A stretch of DNA of 64,000 nt from Litsea cubeba (taxonomy: Eukaryota; Streptophyta; Magnoliopsida; Laurales; Lauraceae): the NCBI GenBank assembly GCA_012931725.1, contig CM022949.1, positions 64,066,606 through 64,130,605 of the forward strand, in the 5' to 3' direction. How positions within the stretch are numbered: position 1 is the first letter of the stretch; each line of letters starts with the position of its first letter. The position numbers and the translations under genes were made by a program. The notes beneath the pieces are model-generated. The model made no database searches. It worked only from the letters and a program-made list of their open reading frames with translations, and was not told the DNA's origin. This document shows, piece after piece, positions 34,049 to 45,451 of this stretch.

Positions 34049-34066
34049 TTGGCGCCGTCTGTGGGA
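34049..34066 (+). promoter_or_regulatory. Primer-binding site of Tat element 1
   Basis: TTGGCGCCGTCTGTGGGA follows the LTR after one base. The TGGCGCCGT start matches the 3' end of plant tRNA-Asp; the remainder does not pair well. This form is common in Tat-lineage elements. Confidence 0.7.
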
Positions 34067-34142
34067 AAGCAATATCCCAGCCTCCCCAACCTTCTCCAAA
34101 TCCTTCCAAACAATCTTTCTTAACCTCATCTTCTCAGAAGCC

Positions 34143-35906
34143 ATGCCTCCGAAAGCTAAGAAGGGTGTAGAATCGTCGAGAGCAGCACTCGGGCTGTTAC
34201 CACCGCCAGCGGACGTCCCTCCTCAGGGACGGTCCCGAACGATCCAAGGCACATCCGCAGGCGAGGGTCGCCTGGGCTCCCAACTCTTTGTCGAGATCCC
34301 ATTCCAGGAGGGAGTCGAGGCCTCGCTCTCAGCGGACGAAGTCGCGCCACCCGGACGCAGTGAGCGTCAGCATAAGCGTCCCCGGAAGGACAAAGCCGTG
34401 GCCGTAGGAGAAACGCGCCACGCTCAACCCCCTGGAGAGGTTCCTGAAGCTGCCCTCCTCCAGAAGCAACTCCAGAAGCAAGAACGGATGATTCGCGAGC
34501 TCCAGCAGCAGCTGAAGGCGGTGCAAACTGCCTCCTTGAGGGAGGTCTCTGAGCCTCAAGGGAAAAAGAAGGACGCTCCCAGCAGGGCAGCCCAGCCTCC
34601 TCGTGAGGAACTCAGACATCATCTGGACCAGAAACGGAGCCAGATCCGTGACGAAGGCTCGAGCAACAGCCGAAGTCACCACAGCCGCGACGGCCGAACT
34701 CGTAGCCGTCGTAGCCCAAACCATCCCAAGCGGAAGACCCGAGCTCAGACTCCAGAAAAGGACGACGAGCAAGAGCGATTTGACAAACGTGTCAGATTGG
34801 CTCTCCAGCGCAACTTAGACATGCGGGATCAGAAGCAGCTCTGTGGTCACACTGATCTCGGGGGCTCTCCCTTCACAAAAGAGATTGAGCACACCCCCTT
34901 GCCCAAGAAGTTCTCCGTCCCGCGGTTCGTCCCCTATGACGGACTGTCCGACCCATCTGCACACCTCCGACACTTCTCCCAGAAGATGTCCATCTGGGGA
35001 AACGAGGGTCACCTGAACTGCAAAATCTTCTCCTCCAGTTTGGGTGACCTCCCCCTGAAGTGGTTCTGCTCCCTCCCGGAGCAGTCGGTTTCCAGTTGGA
35101 AGGAGCTCCAGCTCTCCTTCCTGAAGAAGTTCCAAGCCTACACCGTCGTCCCCAAGAAGGAAGGGGACCTCATCGCCCTGAGAATGAAGCAGGGCGAAAC
35201 TCTCGCCAAGTTCACCCACCGATTCTGGGCGGTCTACAGCCAGATCGAGGGCGCGAGGGAGGGGATAGCCATCTACGCCTTCCAGCATGCCCTGATCCCT
35301 GGCACCGACTTGCGAAAGGACTTGGCCGGGGACACCCCAGAATCCATGTCAGAATTGATATCCCGGGTGAAGCGCTTTATCGCCCGGGAGGAAGACGAGA
35401 TCCGAGCTAAGGATCAGGACGGGCATCCGAAGCCCGAACAGAAGAATAGCCAGCCTCGGCAGAAAGGCGGGAGGCCCTCCCTGGAGCAGGAGCACAAGCA
35501 GGCTTGGTTCTCCAGTTCGGCGAAGCCTGCGTCGTCCAGGTCTGGGGGCACCTTGCAGCCCGGACCTCCCACCAGCGCCAGTCAGGGCGTCAACGTCGTC
35601 TTCAAGGAGCCGATCTACCGCATCCTGACCAAGATCAGGTCCAAGCCGTTCTTCAAGTACCCTCCGCCCATGCAGAAGGAGCCCACCTCAGGCGCCCGAA
35701 GCAAGCTCTACTGCTCCTTTCATAGGGGCAATGGGCACAGGACCGAAGACTGCAACTCTCTGCAGTGGTATCTGGAGAAGCTGGCCGAAGAGGGCCACAT
35801 TCCAGAGTTCGTTGAGGCAGTAGATGCTGGCGGCAGCGAGGGCCGAGTTCACCAGAACGCAGCCCAGATTCCAGACAACGAGGATTCGGAGAAGATCATT
35901 ACGTGA
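34143..35906 (+). CDS. Gag of Tat element 1
   Basis: The 587-residue ORF starts at ATG 34143 (MPPKAKKGVESS). In-frame codons upstream lie in the LTR and primer site and are not counted. The first 250 residues are basic, Gln- and Arg-rich, with a coiled-coil-like stretch around residues 100-125. A retrotransposon_gag domain follows (HLRHFSQKMSIWGN, LPLKWFCSLPEQSVSSW, FWAVYSQIEGARE). The C-terminus has the CSFHRGNGHRTEDC zinc-knuckle-like motif of Tat gags. The frame stops at TGA 35904-35906, because one A is missing relative to element 2, whose frame continues into pol. A few bases further the pol region is gone. The ORF is otherwise unbroken, unlike gag of element 2. Confidence 0.92.
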   Translation: MPPKAKKGVESSRAALGLLPPPADVPPQGRSRTIQGTSAGEGRLGSQLFVEIPFQEGVEASLSADEVAPPGRSERQHKRPRKDKAVAVGETRHAQPPGEVPEAALLQKQLQKQERMIRELQQQLKAVQTASLREVSEPQGKKKDAPSRAAQPPREELRHHLDQKRSQIRDEGSSNSRSHHSRDGRTRSRRSPNHPKRKTRAQTPEKDDEQERFDKRVRLALQRNLDMRDQKQLCGHTDLGGSPFTKEIEHTPLPKKFSVPRFVPYDGLSDPSAHLRHFSQKMSIWGNEGHLNCKIFSSSLGDLPLKWFCSLPEQSVSSWKELQLSFLKKFQAYTVVPKKEGDLIALRMKQGETLAKFTHRFWAVYSQIEGAREGIAIYAFQHALIPGTDLRKDLAGDTPESMSELISRVKRFIAREEDEIRAKDQDGHPKPEQKNSQPRQKGGRPSLEQEHKQAWFSSSAKPASSRSGGTLQPGPPTSASQGVNVVFKEPIYRILTKIRSKPFFKYPPPMQKEPTSGARSKLYCSFHRGNGHRTEDCNSLQWYLEKLAEEGHIPEFVEAVDAGGSEGRVHQNAAQIPDNEDSEKIIT

Positions 35907-36029
35907 TCCATCTGGCGTCCTCTGTATCCATCTGTATCCCAAGAATTCAATTTCTAAAAGATGTAATGAATCTCTGAATCAATGGAAATGGCGTTCGCCC
36001 CGTCATCAATCTGTCACCTTTCTGGTCGA

Positions 36030-36700
36030 CTCCGGCAACACAGGCTCTACGCCCTGGAAACGGCATAGAAGAGTTCTTACACTCAGCCTTTCCTAAAGCC
36101 CCCGTGTCTTGGACACACAGGCTCTACGCCCTGGAAACGGCATAGAAGAGTTCTTACGCTCAGCCTTTCCTAAAGCCCCCGTGTCTTGGACACACAGGCT
36201 CTACGCCCTGGAAACGGCATAGAAGAGTTCTTACACTCAGCCTTTCCTAAAGCCCCCGTGTCTTGGACACACAGGCTCTACGCCCTGGAAATGGCATAGA
36301 AGAGTTCTTACACTCAGCCTTTCCTAAAGCCCCCGTGTCTTGGACACACAGGCTCTACGCCCTGGAAACGGCATAGAAGAGTTCTTACGCTCAGCCTTTC
36401 CTAAAGCCCCCGTGTCTTGGACACACAGGCTCTACGCCCTGGAAACGGCATAGAAGAGTTCTTACGCTCAGCCTTTCCTAAAGCCCCGTGTCTTGGACAC
36501 ACAGGCTCTACGCCCTGGAAACGGCATAGAAGAGTTCTTACACTCAGCCTTTCCTAAAGCCCCCGTGTCTTGGACACACTTGGGCTCTACGCCCTGGAAA
36601 CGGCATGGAAGAGTTCCTACACTCAGCCTTTCCTAAAGCCCCGTGTCTTGGACACAATCGAGGCTCTACGCCTTGGAAATGGCCTGCAGTTCCTACACTC
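36030..36700 (+). repeat. Tandem array of Tat element 1, about 76-bp unit
   Basis: About eight to nine nearly identical units begin with ACACAGGCTCTACGCCCTGG and contain CTCAGCCTTTCCTAAAG. The array lies where element 2 has its own array. On the gag strand the units are related (CTACGCCCTGGA, TTCTTACACTC, TCCTAAAG), but the period differs. Confidence 0.9.
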
Positions 36701-37019
36701 AGCCGTTTCCTAAAGTCCGGGTTCATAAACCCCTCACAACGGCAGTTCGGCCAAGGACAGTTTCCTAAAGTCCGGGTTCATACACCCCTCAGAAGGCCAT
36801 AGCCGCACTCTTGCCTAGCCGAGTCCAGCGGAACGATGGATCTACCCGGCGCAAGGCAATTCGGCCAAGGTATGGATCCACCTCGGCGCAAGGCCAGCCA
36901 TTTCGGCCAAAGCCAGTCTTCAAAAAAGGAGCTGTGCCATCACTCAAACACAGAAAAGCAGCACAAAAACACTAGTGTTCCAGAACAGTGCAAGGAAAAA
37001 AGACAAATAAAGAGCAGCC

Positions 37020-38600
37020 CGGCTACTGTGGCTTCGGCGACTCCACTAGGTCGATCACCGTATCTGCTGGACCAATGGATTCGGCCGATACCGCGACCTT
37101 GCTGTGAGCGTCGCTGGCAGGAGATTCTTCGACCAGGGCCTCATTTGCTCCGGGGGCAGAAAAGGCCTCACCCCGAGGCACGGCAGAAGCATCACTGGCA
37201 ACCGGGGCACCGCTCAGGACCGGGGCAGCTGGAGCATCTTCCGATGCAGGAACCATTGCAGGAGCTCCAACTGGGGCACTTTCGGCTGCAGAAGCGGAGC
37301 TCGGCTCAGGAGCCCCCGCACCTCTCAGTGCGGCCAGGCATCCTTCCTCCAACAGGATGGCGGTGACCTCCTCCACCTGCCTCTCGTACGGCTTAGTGGC
37401 TCGATCCACCCCATCCTGGAGGGCGGACCGAGCCTTGGCCTGAAGAGAGGCCTTTTCCTTCTCCAGTTCGGCGGTCTTCTTCTTCCTCGCCCAGACATAG
37501 CCTTCTTCGACGTAAGTTCGGCGACATCAGCCAGAGGCGATGCCAGCCGAGCAGCCTCTTCAGCGCTGGCCTTCTTCATCCCCTCTATTCATTTCCGCGA
37601 CTCTTCCAACTCCCTCTTCGGCTTGTCCCTCTCAGACTCCAGCTGAGTGACCCGCGTCGCGTTCTTATCGCTCCTTCCCACCACGGTTAGGAGCCACTGC
37701 ACGTTCTGCAAATGGAAACAGAGGGTCAGGTTCGACCAAGACACTTGAAGAATGAAGAAACGCAAAACACTTACCAGAAGATTAGCCTGGATCGCCGAGA
37801 CCATCTCGTGCGTCTCCATGCCTCTTGGCAGAGCACAGACCTTGGCGAAAGCTCCGATCACCTCGGCATTCCCCAACAGCCGGTCCTCGACTTTCAGAGG
37901 CTCACCGGGCTGAGTCTTCATCCTCGGCCTCCATGGCGCTGGGGCACTCCGGGGTCCGGAGGCCGATCCAGACCCTTGCCCCACCGAGATCGTCAGCTCG
38001 CGGGCCGCTCCACCGGCCGGCTTGCTGACCTGCGCGCTCTTCTCAATATGAGTCTTGGCTCCGGGGGCCCGCGCAGGGGCCTCATTCTTCGGAGGCTGTT
38101 CAGCCCCCGAGTCCTTCTCCCCAGCCTTGGACTTCTTTCTAGGCGGGGACCCCTCCCTTGGGCGCTCCGGCGAAGCGTCGCCGCACTCCCGCACTCGGAG
38201 CAGGAGCAGAAGCTGGAGCAGGAGCGGAAGCTGGAGCAGGAGCAGAAGCTGAAGTAGCGCCAGCACCTCCCGAGCTCGAAGCAGCGCGGGTGCTGGCCGA
38301 AGATGGCGTCGCAGACTAAGAAGACCCCGCAGTCTAAGAAGACCCCCGCCTAAAACTTGGCCGCTAGGTTCGACGGTTCCGAACTTGAAGTAGACGACTA
38401 GGGACCGGATGCAGCTCGGCTCGCAACAGGATCGTTCACAGGGATCCCGGCAGACACCGCTATCAGTGAAGAGGCGACGCGTGTAGCCGTCGACTCGCTT
38501 CCCAGTACAGGCAAGACAGAGCATGTATCGCTTCAGAGCAGTTGAAGCAACACCAGACGACGATCGCCACATCCCCGGACGGATTCTTCTAGCTTTCAAC
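37020..38600 (-). pseudogene. Truncated antisense ORF of Tat element 1
   Basis: Minus-strand pieces match exons 2 and 3 of the antisense gene in element 2. The C-terminal Ala/Pro-rich tail ending DTVIDLVESPKP is at about 37030-37400 and a coiled-coil part around 37430-37670. An intron-like gap lies near 37700-37775. The PRKKSKAGEKDSG region follows near 38100-38150. Exon 1 with the N-terminal domain is missing, several frames are broken, and 5' leader sequence resumes near 38400-38600. No full product can be made. Confidence 0.82.
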
Positions 38601-38621
38601 CCCTAAAGGCTAGCACACTTC

Positions 38622-38645
38622 AGAGGTCAAAAGCTAGGGGGCAAT
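38622..38645 (+). promoter_or_regulatory. Polypurine tract of Tat element 1
   Basis: AAAAGCTAGGGGGCAATTG borders the 3' LTR at 38646. The same tract borders the 3' LTR of element 2. Confidence 0.75.
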
Positions 38646-39589
38646 TGTGTGGGGAGATTTCCAGAACCACAGGATTAAGCTAATCACGGCCGTCAGATGA
38701 GACTAAGCATTCCCACGTGCCATCCGCGTGCCATCCACGTGGCACCAATCTCACCCCGGCTACCAGGACAGGAGGTCCGACCGAAGTCAGGCAGCTCCGG
38801 GCCCTTAACGCCGAACTGGCCCACCTCGGGGCGTCATCTCGGCAGGGAGCTCCACCTCGGCTAGGCCACCCCGGATGCCATCTCGGCAGAAAGCTCCACC
38901 TCGGCTGAAGAAGCCGGGACGGAAGCCGAAACCAGAAAGGGTCTCCACTCACGCCCCTCATCCCCCACGTCACCAGGCACGTGGAGGGATGGGGGCACGA
39001 GCCAGTGGGACAGATGCGACATCCAGCCACTCACAATCTTCACCAGATCCCTGACAGGGCGGCGTCCAGCGGCTGAGGCCACATCAGGGCAGGGCCCGAG
39101 GGCGGATCCGCTGGTACCCCTACCGCCAAAGGCGCCCAACACGACCTGGCCCAACAAGACGTGCATTAAATGAGATGCGGGCTGACCCGACGGGCATTTA
39201 ATGCATAGTGGGCTGGATTGGACCACAATTAATGCAATGTGGGCTGATCGTGACTTCCCAGTCCAATCATGGGACCCACACCACAATATCTCCCAAAGAT
39301 ACGTTCCACGCTCTATAAATAGAGGCTCATACCACCATCAAAGGTACGCCCATTTTCCATTCACAGAGCCCTTACTCTGCCTTTCTTCTCCCTCTCCTTC
39401 CATCGTTCCAGTTCCCATACTGACTTTGGCATCGGAGAGCCTTGCGCCGCTCAGGCCAGGGTCCTCTGACCGTTTGCTACTCTCTTTCAGGCTTTCGGAC
39501 GGCATCCAGACATTCCAGACACCATCATCTTCCTGGATAAGTCCTGTAAGGCACCCTCTTATTGTGGGTCATAATTTTCTGCACCTACA
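38646..39589 (+). repeat. 3' LTR of Tat element 1
   Basis: The 944-bp LTR is identical to the 5' LTR except for one A/G difference (CTCTACC at about 33836 against CTCTGCC at about 39378). Confidence 0.95.
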
Positions 39590-39731
39590 AATACAACTCA
39601 GGTGCAGCTTGGATTGAGCCCCTCTTTGAACCCACTTGCATATGGATTTTTTAGATCCACTAAACAGTCCGGCAAACAGCGAGAGACAGGGAAGCAAGAA
39701 TTATTTGACTATTATAACTAGTGCAGAGTAC

Positions 39732-39785
<54 letters not shown>

Positions 39786-40363
39786 GAGAGCATGAAATGA
39801 AGGTTTTACCTGCATGTGATGTCAGCCTGTAACTCGGTTGGATATTTTTTTTTCTGTTTAGTCTGCCACATGGGAACCACTCTCTGCCATGCTCTTTGAG
39901 ATATTCGTCTTCTCTTCTCCTCGGCCTATTCAATTCTACCGGCAGGAGCCAGTGGGCACCACGCATGTGGCTCCTTGGATTTCTATGGATGGGTGGGGCC
40001 ATAGCCGAAACCTAGAGCCCATTTGAACTTGACCCTCAATCCGGATGGGAGGCTCTTGTCAGTTAAAGAATGGGCATATAATGGAGTTGACTTCTTAAAC
40101 ACCATCCACAAGAACTTATTATTCTTATGTTACTTCAAACCTGTCATCTCGGGTGCACTTTTTAGTAAAGTCCGGATCTCCTTTCATCTCCCTCGCGCTT
40201 TTGGTGAGTGTAATGTATGAAACTGCTTAATATAAATAGGGCCCATCAATTAATGATCTAAATTATTCAAAATGAATATCGTCATTCTATCTAGCGGCAA
40301 TAAAATATTTTCAAATTCTATTTCAATAGGAGTTCATTCCACTTGAAAATTGAACACATGACT
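39590..40363. other. Host DNA between the two Tat elements
   Basis: 774 bp of host sequence includes the two flanking TSDs. Apart from a TA microsatellite nothing recognisable was seen. Confidence 0.6.
39733..39781. repeat. (TA)24 microsatellite
   Basis: An uninterrupted TA dinucleotide run, followed by a short GA run. Confidence 0.95.
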
Positions 40364-41251
40364 TGTAGGTGCAGAAAATAATGACCCACAATAACGGGGG
40401 AGCCTTAGAGGACTTATCCGATGATGGTGATGACTGGGTGCCGTCCGAAAGCCTGAAAGGGGAAGAACACACGGTCAGAGGACCCTGGCCTGGGCGGCGC
40501 AAGGCTCTCCGATGCCAAAGTCAGTGAAGGAACTGGAACAATGGAAGGAGAGGAAGAAGAGAGGCAGAGTAATAGCTCTATGAGTTGTATTGTGCGTACC
40601 TTGCATGTGGAAATGCAATCCTTTTATAGACGATTTGGAAGATATCTTGGACGATATCTTGGCATGGGTCTCATGATTCGACTGGGAAGTCATGATCAGC
40701 CCATGTTGCAATTAATGCGGTCCAATCCAGCCCACTCTGCATTAAATGCGCGTCGGATCAGCCCACGTCGCATTTAATGCGCGTCTTGTTGGGCCAGATC
40801 GTGTTGGACGCCTTTGGCGGTAGGATATTATCAGATCTGCCCTCGGGCCTTGCCCTGATGTGGCCTCAGCCGCTGGATGCCGCCCTGTTAGGATCCGGCG
40901 AAGATTGTGAGCGGCTGGATGTCGTGTCTGTCCCTCTAGCTCGTGCCCCTATCCCTCCACGTGCCTGGTGACGTGGGGGATGAGGGGCGTGAGTGGAGAC
41001 TCTTTCTGGCTTCGGCTTCCATCTCGGCTTCTTCAGCCGAGGTGGAGCTCCCTGCCGAGATGGCACCCGGGGGTGGACCAGTTCGGCGCTAGGGGCCCGG
41101 AACTGCCTGACTTCGGCCGGACCCCCTGTCCTGGTAGCCGGGGTGAGCTTGGTGTCACGTGGATGGCACGCGGATGGCACGTGAGAGTGCTTAGCCTCAT
41201 CTGATGGCTGTGATTAGCGTAATCCTGTGGTTCTGGAAATCTCCCCACACA
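40364..41251 (-). repeat. 3' LTR of Tat element 2
   Basis: The LTR is 888 bp, with minus-strand TATAAAAG at 40622-40629. On the plus strand it begins TGTAGGTGCAG and ends CCCCACACA. Confidence 0.95.
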
Positions 41252-41275
41252 ATTGCCCCCTAGCTTTTGACCTCT
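41252..41275 (-). promoter_or_regulatory. Polypurine tract of Tat element 2
   Basis: On the minus strand AAAAGCTAGGGGGCAATTG directly precedes the 3' LTR. Confidence 0.75.
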
Positions 41276-41520
41276 TGAGCGCCTTGGCCTTTAGGGGTTG
41301 AAAGCTAGAAGACTCGCCTGGGGATGCGATGGTCATTGCCTGGTGTCGCTTCAGCTGTCCTGAAGCAATGAATGCTCTGTCTTGCCTGTACCGGGAAGCG
41401 AGTCGACGGTTACACGCGTCGCGTCTTCGCTGGTTGCGCTGTCTTATTGATGGAATGGGCGCGGATCGCGAAATCCGTCCTTTCGAATTTCGAAAGCAGC
41501 GCGCGCCGAGGGTTTCTTCT

Positions 41521-41762
41521 CCATAAATAGGGTCGTCTTCTTCTCTTCTCGCTTCTGATTTCTTTTCGCCTTCGCCTTCATCTCCGATTTCTGCTCTGCC
41601 GCTCAAGATCTTTCTAGCGAGGACGACCGTTGGGCGTGTCTGGATCTGTACTCGAGTCGCCTCTTTTCATCTCTGTAAGTTGCTTCACGCCTCTGTGTAG
41701 CTTTTTCCTAGGGTTCAGCAGCCTTTAGGGTTTTTTCTTTTGCTGTATCCTTCTTTCTAGAC
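41521..41762 (+). promoter_or_regulatory. Promoter and leader of the antisense gene
   Basis: A TATA box (CCATAAATAGG, 41521-41531) is followed by a TC-rich leader. A likely 5' UTR intron follows from GTAAGT at 41675 to TTCTTTCTAG at 41760, two bases before the ATG at 41763. The promoter lies inside the element, next to the polypurine tract, and reads opposite to gag-pol. Confidence 0.6.
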
Positions 41763-44315
41763 ATGGGCACCCCTAGGTTCAGTTTAGATACCGAAGAGGG
41801 CATAGCCAGATTTAGGGCTGCCTTCGATATTCCGGAGCGAGTCCTGCTCAAGCCGGCAGACTCCGTTGACTATGCCACGATGCGCTGGTCCGGCGGCTGG
41901 ATGCCGTTCCCTCTGATCTCTGTGATCGAAGGCGGGGTCAGATTTCCCCTGCACCCTCTACTTAGAGCCTGCCTCAGTACCTGGTCCCTCACCCCTTGCC
42001 AACTGATGCCCAATGGCTATAAGGTCATCATGGGCACGGCGAAGCTGAACGAGGTTTTGGGGATCGACCTGGGTATCCATGATATCGAGGATACCTACGA
42101 CATCTGCAAGGCCGGGGAAGGGAAATATTATCTCCGGGTGAAGCCGCAGCGAAGAGGCTTCGTCCTGGCCTTGGAAGATTCAAGTAAGAATGCCGAAGAA
42201 GCCTTCTTCTGTGTTTCGGGGGACTGGGAGTTCGGCGCTGGCGAAAGTAGGAGGCTAGCGGTCCCGCGCCGCCCTGGGACAGTCCCAAGTAAACATCGCT
42301 CCTTTTCATTCATTTTCTTTGCTTGATTTTGACGATGCCGAGCTGACTTCTCTATTGTTTGCTATGCAGAGGCAGGTGCGAGACGACGCCGAGCTGCGAG
42401 TGAAGGGTGGAGGAGGAACCCCGACGACATCAACAAGGTCGAGAGGTACAAGGGGCACGAGACTAGGTCGGCCTGGAAGCTGCTCGGATACACGCCGAGA
42501 TACCGCGGCCACTACCAGAGGACCGGGGTACCCGAGGTGGACGAGGTGCATCCTGATCGTCCAACCGTCTCCCTTGCTGTGCCTTCCGGGATCCCCTTGA
42601 GCGATCCTGCCGCTAGCCGAGCTGCATCTGGGTCTGAGGCGTCCACTTTAAGTTCGGAACCGTCGAACCTGAGGCAGATAGTGGACGCTTATCCTTCCGA
42701 TCGGGAAGAAGACATGGCGGGAAGGTCGAGGGAGCCTGCCGTCAAGGACCTAGCGGCCAAATTCAGCCGGGGGCCCTCTTCCTCTGCGACGCCATCTCCT
42801 GCCGGCACCCGAGCAGCTTCGAGCTCGGGAGGTGCTGGCGACACTTCCGCTCCTGCTCGGGCTTCTGCTCCTGCTCCGGCTTCTGCTCCTGCTCCTGCTT
42901 CGAGTGCGGGAGTTCGGCGACGCTCGCCGGAGCGCCCGAGGGAGGGGTCCCCGCCTAGGAAGAAGTCCAAGGCGGGGGAGAAGGATTCGGGGGCCGAACA
43001 GCCTCCGAAGAGTAAGACCCCTGCACGGGCCCCCGGAGCCAAGGCTCCAACGGACAAGAGTGCACCGGCTGAGAAGAGTGCACCAGCTGAGAAGAGCGTG
43101 CCAGCGGGCAGGGCGTCAGGCGGGACGACTCGCGAGCTGACGATCTCGGTGGGGCAAGGGTCTGGATCGGCCTCGGGACCCCGAAGTGCCCCAGCGCCAT
43201 GGAGGCCGAGGATGGAGACCCAGCCCGGTAAACCTCTGAACGTTGAGGACCGGCTGATGGGGAATGCCGAGGTGATCGGGGCTCTCGCCAAGGTCTGTGC
43301 TCTGCCACGAGACATGGAGACGTACGAGAGGTTCGACGATGAGAGCCTGATGGTTTCGGCGATCCAGGCCAACCTCCTGGTAAGTGTTTTCAACATTTTT
43401 CTCTAAGTAACTCAGCTTGACTGCCCCGGTTTGACCCACTTTCTCCATTTGCAGAACGTGCAGAGGCTCCTGACCGTGGTGGGAAGGAGCGACAGGAATG
43501 CGACGAGGGTCTCCCAGCTGGAGTCCGAGAGAGACAAGCTGAAGAAGGAACTGGAGGAGCTGCAGGCGGGAGTGGAGCGGATGAAGAAGGCCAGCGCTGA
43601 TGAGGCTGCTCGGCTGGCATCGGCTCTGGCTGATGTCGCCGAACTTACGTCGAAGGCCAATCATCTGAAAGGCGAGGTCTGGGCGAGGAACAAGAAGACC
43701 GCCGAGCTGGAGTCGGAGCTGGCCAGGTTAAAGGCTGAATCGACGGCCGAGGGGACGAGGCTGCGCGGGGAAGTGCTGGCTGGGCGAGCCGAAACAGCGA
43801 GGCTGAAGAAGGCGAACGCCGAGCTGGAGAAGGAGAAGGCCTCTCTTCTGTCCGAGGCCCAGTTCGCCTTCCAGGATGGGGTGGATCACGCCACTGAGCT
43901 GTATGAGAAGCAGGTGGAGGAGATCACCGCCATCCTGTTCGAGGAAGGATGCCTGGCCGCACTGAGACGTGCGGGGGTCCCCGAAGACCATCCTGTCTAT
44001 CGGGACCTGCCGAAGTACTCGGACTCGGCTCCTGAGCCGAGCTCCGCTCCTGCAGCCGAAAGTGCCCCAGTTGAAGCTCCTGCAGTTGCTCCTGCTGCCG
44101 ACGACGCTCCAGCTGCCCCGGTCTTGAGCGATGCCCCGGTCGCCAGCGATGCTTCGGCCGTGCCTCAGGGTGAGACCTCTTCTGCCCCTGGTTCGGGTGA
44201 GGTACCGGTCGAAGCTTCCTCTGCCAGCGACGCTCCAAGCAAGGTCGCGGTTTCGGCCGAGTCCACTGGTCCATCAGATACGGTGATCGACCTAGTGGAG
44301 TCGCCGAAACCATAG
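41763..44315 (+). CDS. Three-exon antisense ORF of Tat element 2
   Basis: Proposed exons are 41763-42288, 42370-43379 and 43455-44315, giving 798 residues. The introns (81 and 75 bp) have GT-AG ends, the second with a strong GTAAGT donor and TTTGCAG acceptor. Joining the exons keeps one open frame throughout. Exon 1 encodes a domain with GVRFPLHPLLRACL and LTPCQLMPNGYKVI, resembling the plant putative gypsy-type transposon family (PF04195, Transposase_28). Exon 2 is Ala/Pro/Ser-rich, with a basic nuclear-signal-like PPRKKSKAGEK. Exon 3 starts with about 130 residues of heptad-rich coiled coil and ends in an acidic Ala/Pro tail. The function is unknown; a nuclear, self-associating protein is inferred. 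Antisense genes are known in Grande-type Tat elements. Element 1 has only a truncated copy. Confidence 0.78.
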
Positions 44316-44727
44316 TAGCCGGGCTCCTCTATATTTCTGTCTTCTTGCATGTAATGTTTTTGCTCCTTAGCCTTGTAATACTCTCAGTAATCAATGAAAA
44401 ACGGGCTTCTTTACTTGTGCATTCTTTCTTTGCATTTGTTTCTCCTTCATTTCTGGATATGCATTGAATGGTGCTTGAATGCCTTTAATATAACGCGTGA
44501 CTCTTGAGGTAGAAGGAGTCAAACGGTCCTCATAGCTGTCCGTGCCAATTCTCCGTATTCTGGAGGCCATAAATAGTAATAAACATGGTGGCACGGCCTA
44601 TGAGGGAAATGGATGGATGTCTCCACATGGCGCCCCAGGGATCGCTGGTCAACAGTCGTGCACCCCAAATGATGCGTGGGAGACTTCGCCTCCATAACTT
44701 CCTTCGGAGGCTGAGCCCTCCTTCTTC

Positions 44728-45201
44728 CTATAAGTAGGGGCGTCAGGCTCGCCATGGGCGATGAAAAGAACAGAACGTAGGATAGCTTGAATCACATAGA
44801 CATAGGAACCATGGCTGGTAGACATTCTTCAGTCTTTGATCCGGGGGGGACCCTTGCGCCTGTGGATGGCTTTCTCCAAGGGGGGAAGCCCATCGTGTCC
44901 TGCGCGCTCTCTGAAGGAACTCCCCGTGGACCACGCGCTCTCTGAACGCGGGTTCACGCCCGGCCGGTCGAAATCGGATGGGTCGGGTTTCGTTGATGGA
45001 GAGAAGAAGAGGAAGAGGGGCGGTGGCGCATTCTCGTCCGACACGGTCCGACGTCTTGGAGTATGCAGCCCGAAGAATGAGTGAAGATCAGAGTCTCCCA
45101 GCTTTTCTTTATTTTCTGTTTTTAGAGGACTGTGATCCTCCTTTCTGTACTTTACTTTCTGTTCTGTAATTCTTGTAATAAGGCAGTTTACAATGAATAA
45201 A
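44728..45201 (+). other. Candidate second plus-strand transcription unit in Tat element 2
   Basis: A TATA-like CTATAAGTA (44728-44736) is followed 75 bases later by ATG 44811. That opens a 44-codon ORF (MAGRHSSVFDPGG) stopping at 44945. A G7 run at about 44843-44849 lies near the start of a second, overlapping frame that is open to 45084 and contains the basic GEKKRKRGGG. AATAAA follows at 45196-45201. The arrangement looks like a small gene with a possible one-base slip. Element 1 lacks this segment. No family was recognised. Confidence 0.35.
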
Positions 45202-45451
45202 AAGGAGGAATTCTATGATCACCCAAACTGTGTACAGTGCTTTTGAGTTCTTTTTCTCTTTCTTTGCACTGTGGAATGCTTGCATTTTTGTGTGTTTGAG
45301 TGCTGGCACAGTTCTCTACCTCTGGAAAGCTGCCCTTGGCCGAAATGGCCGGCTTTGGCCGAGACGAGCTGCCTTGTGCCGAAGTGGAGTCATCATTCCG
45401 CTGGTCTCGGCTGTGGAGGCGTGAGCTCGGCAATGATCTTTGAGGGGTGTA

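Larger units (their letters stand above)
33104..39589 (+). mobile_element. Tat-type Ty3/gypsy element 1, gag-only and very young
   Basis: Two 944-bp LTRs (33104-34047 and 38646-39589, TGTGTGGGG...CCTACA) show one difference by eye. AATAC duplications lie at 33099-33103 and 39590-39594. Contents are a primer site TTGGCGCCGTCTGTGGG, an intact gag, no pol at all, a tandem array, a truncated antisense ORF and a polypurine tract. Compared with element 2, pol and the start of the antisense gene are deleted. One LTR difference in 944 bp implies insertion within tens of thousands of years at commonly used plant rates. It must have moved using enzymes from a relative. Confidence 0.95.

Noticed and set aside
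39718..40002. Minus-strand ORF of 94 residues next to the TA microsatellite
   Set aside because: Its tail is translated from the TA run, and no domain or gene context is present.
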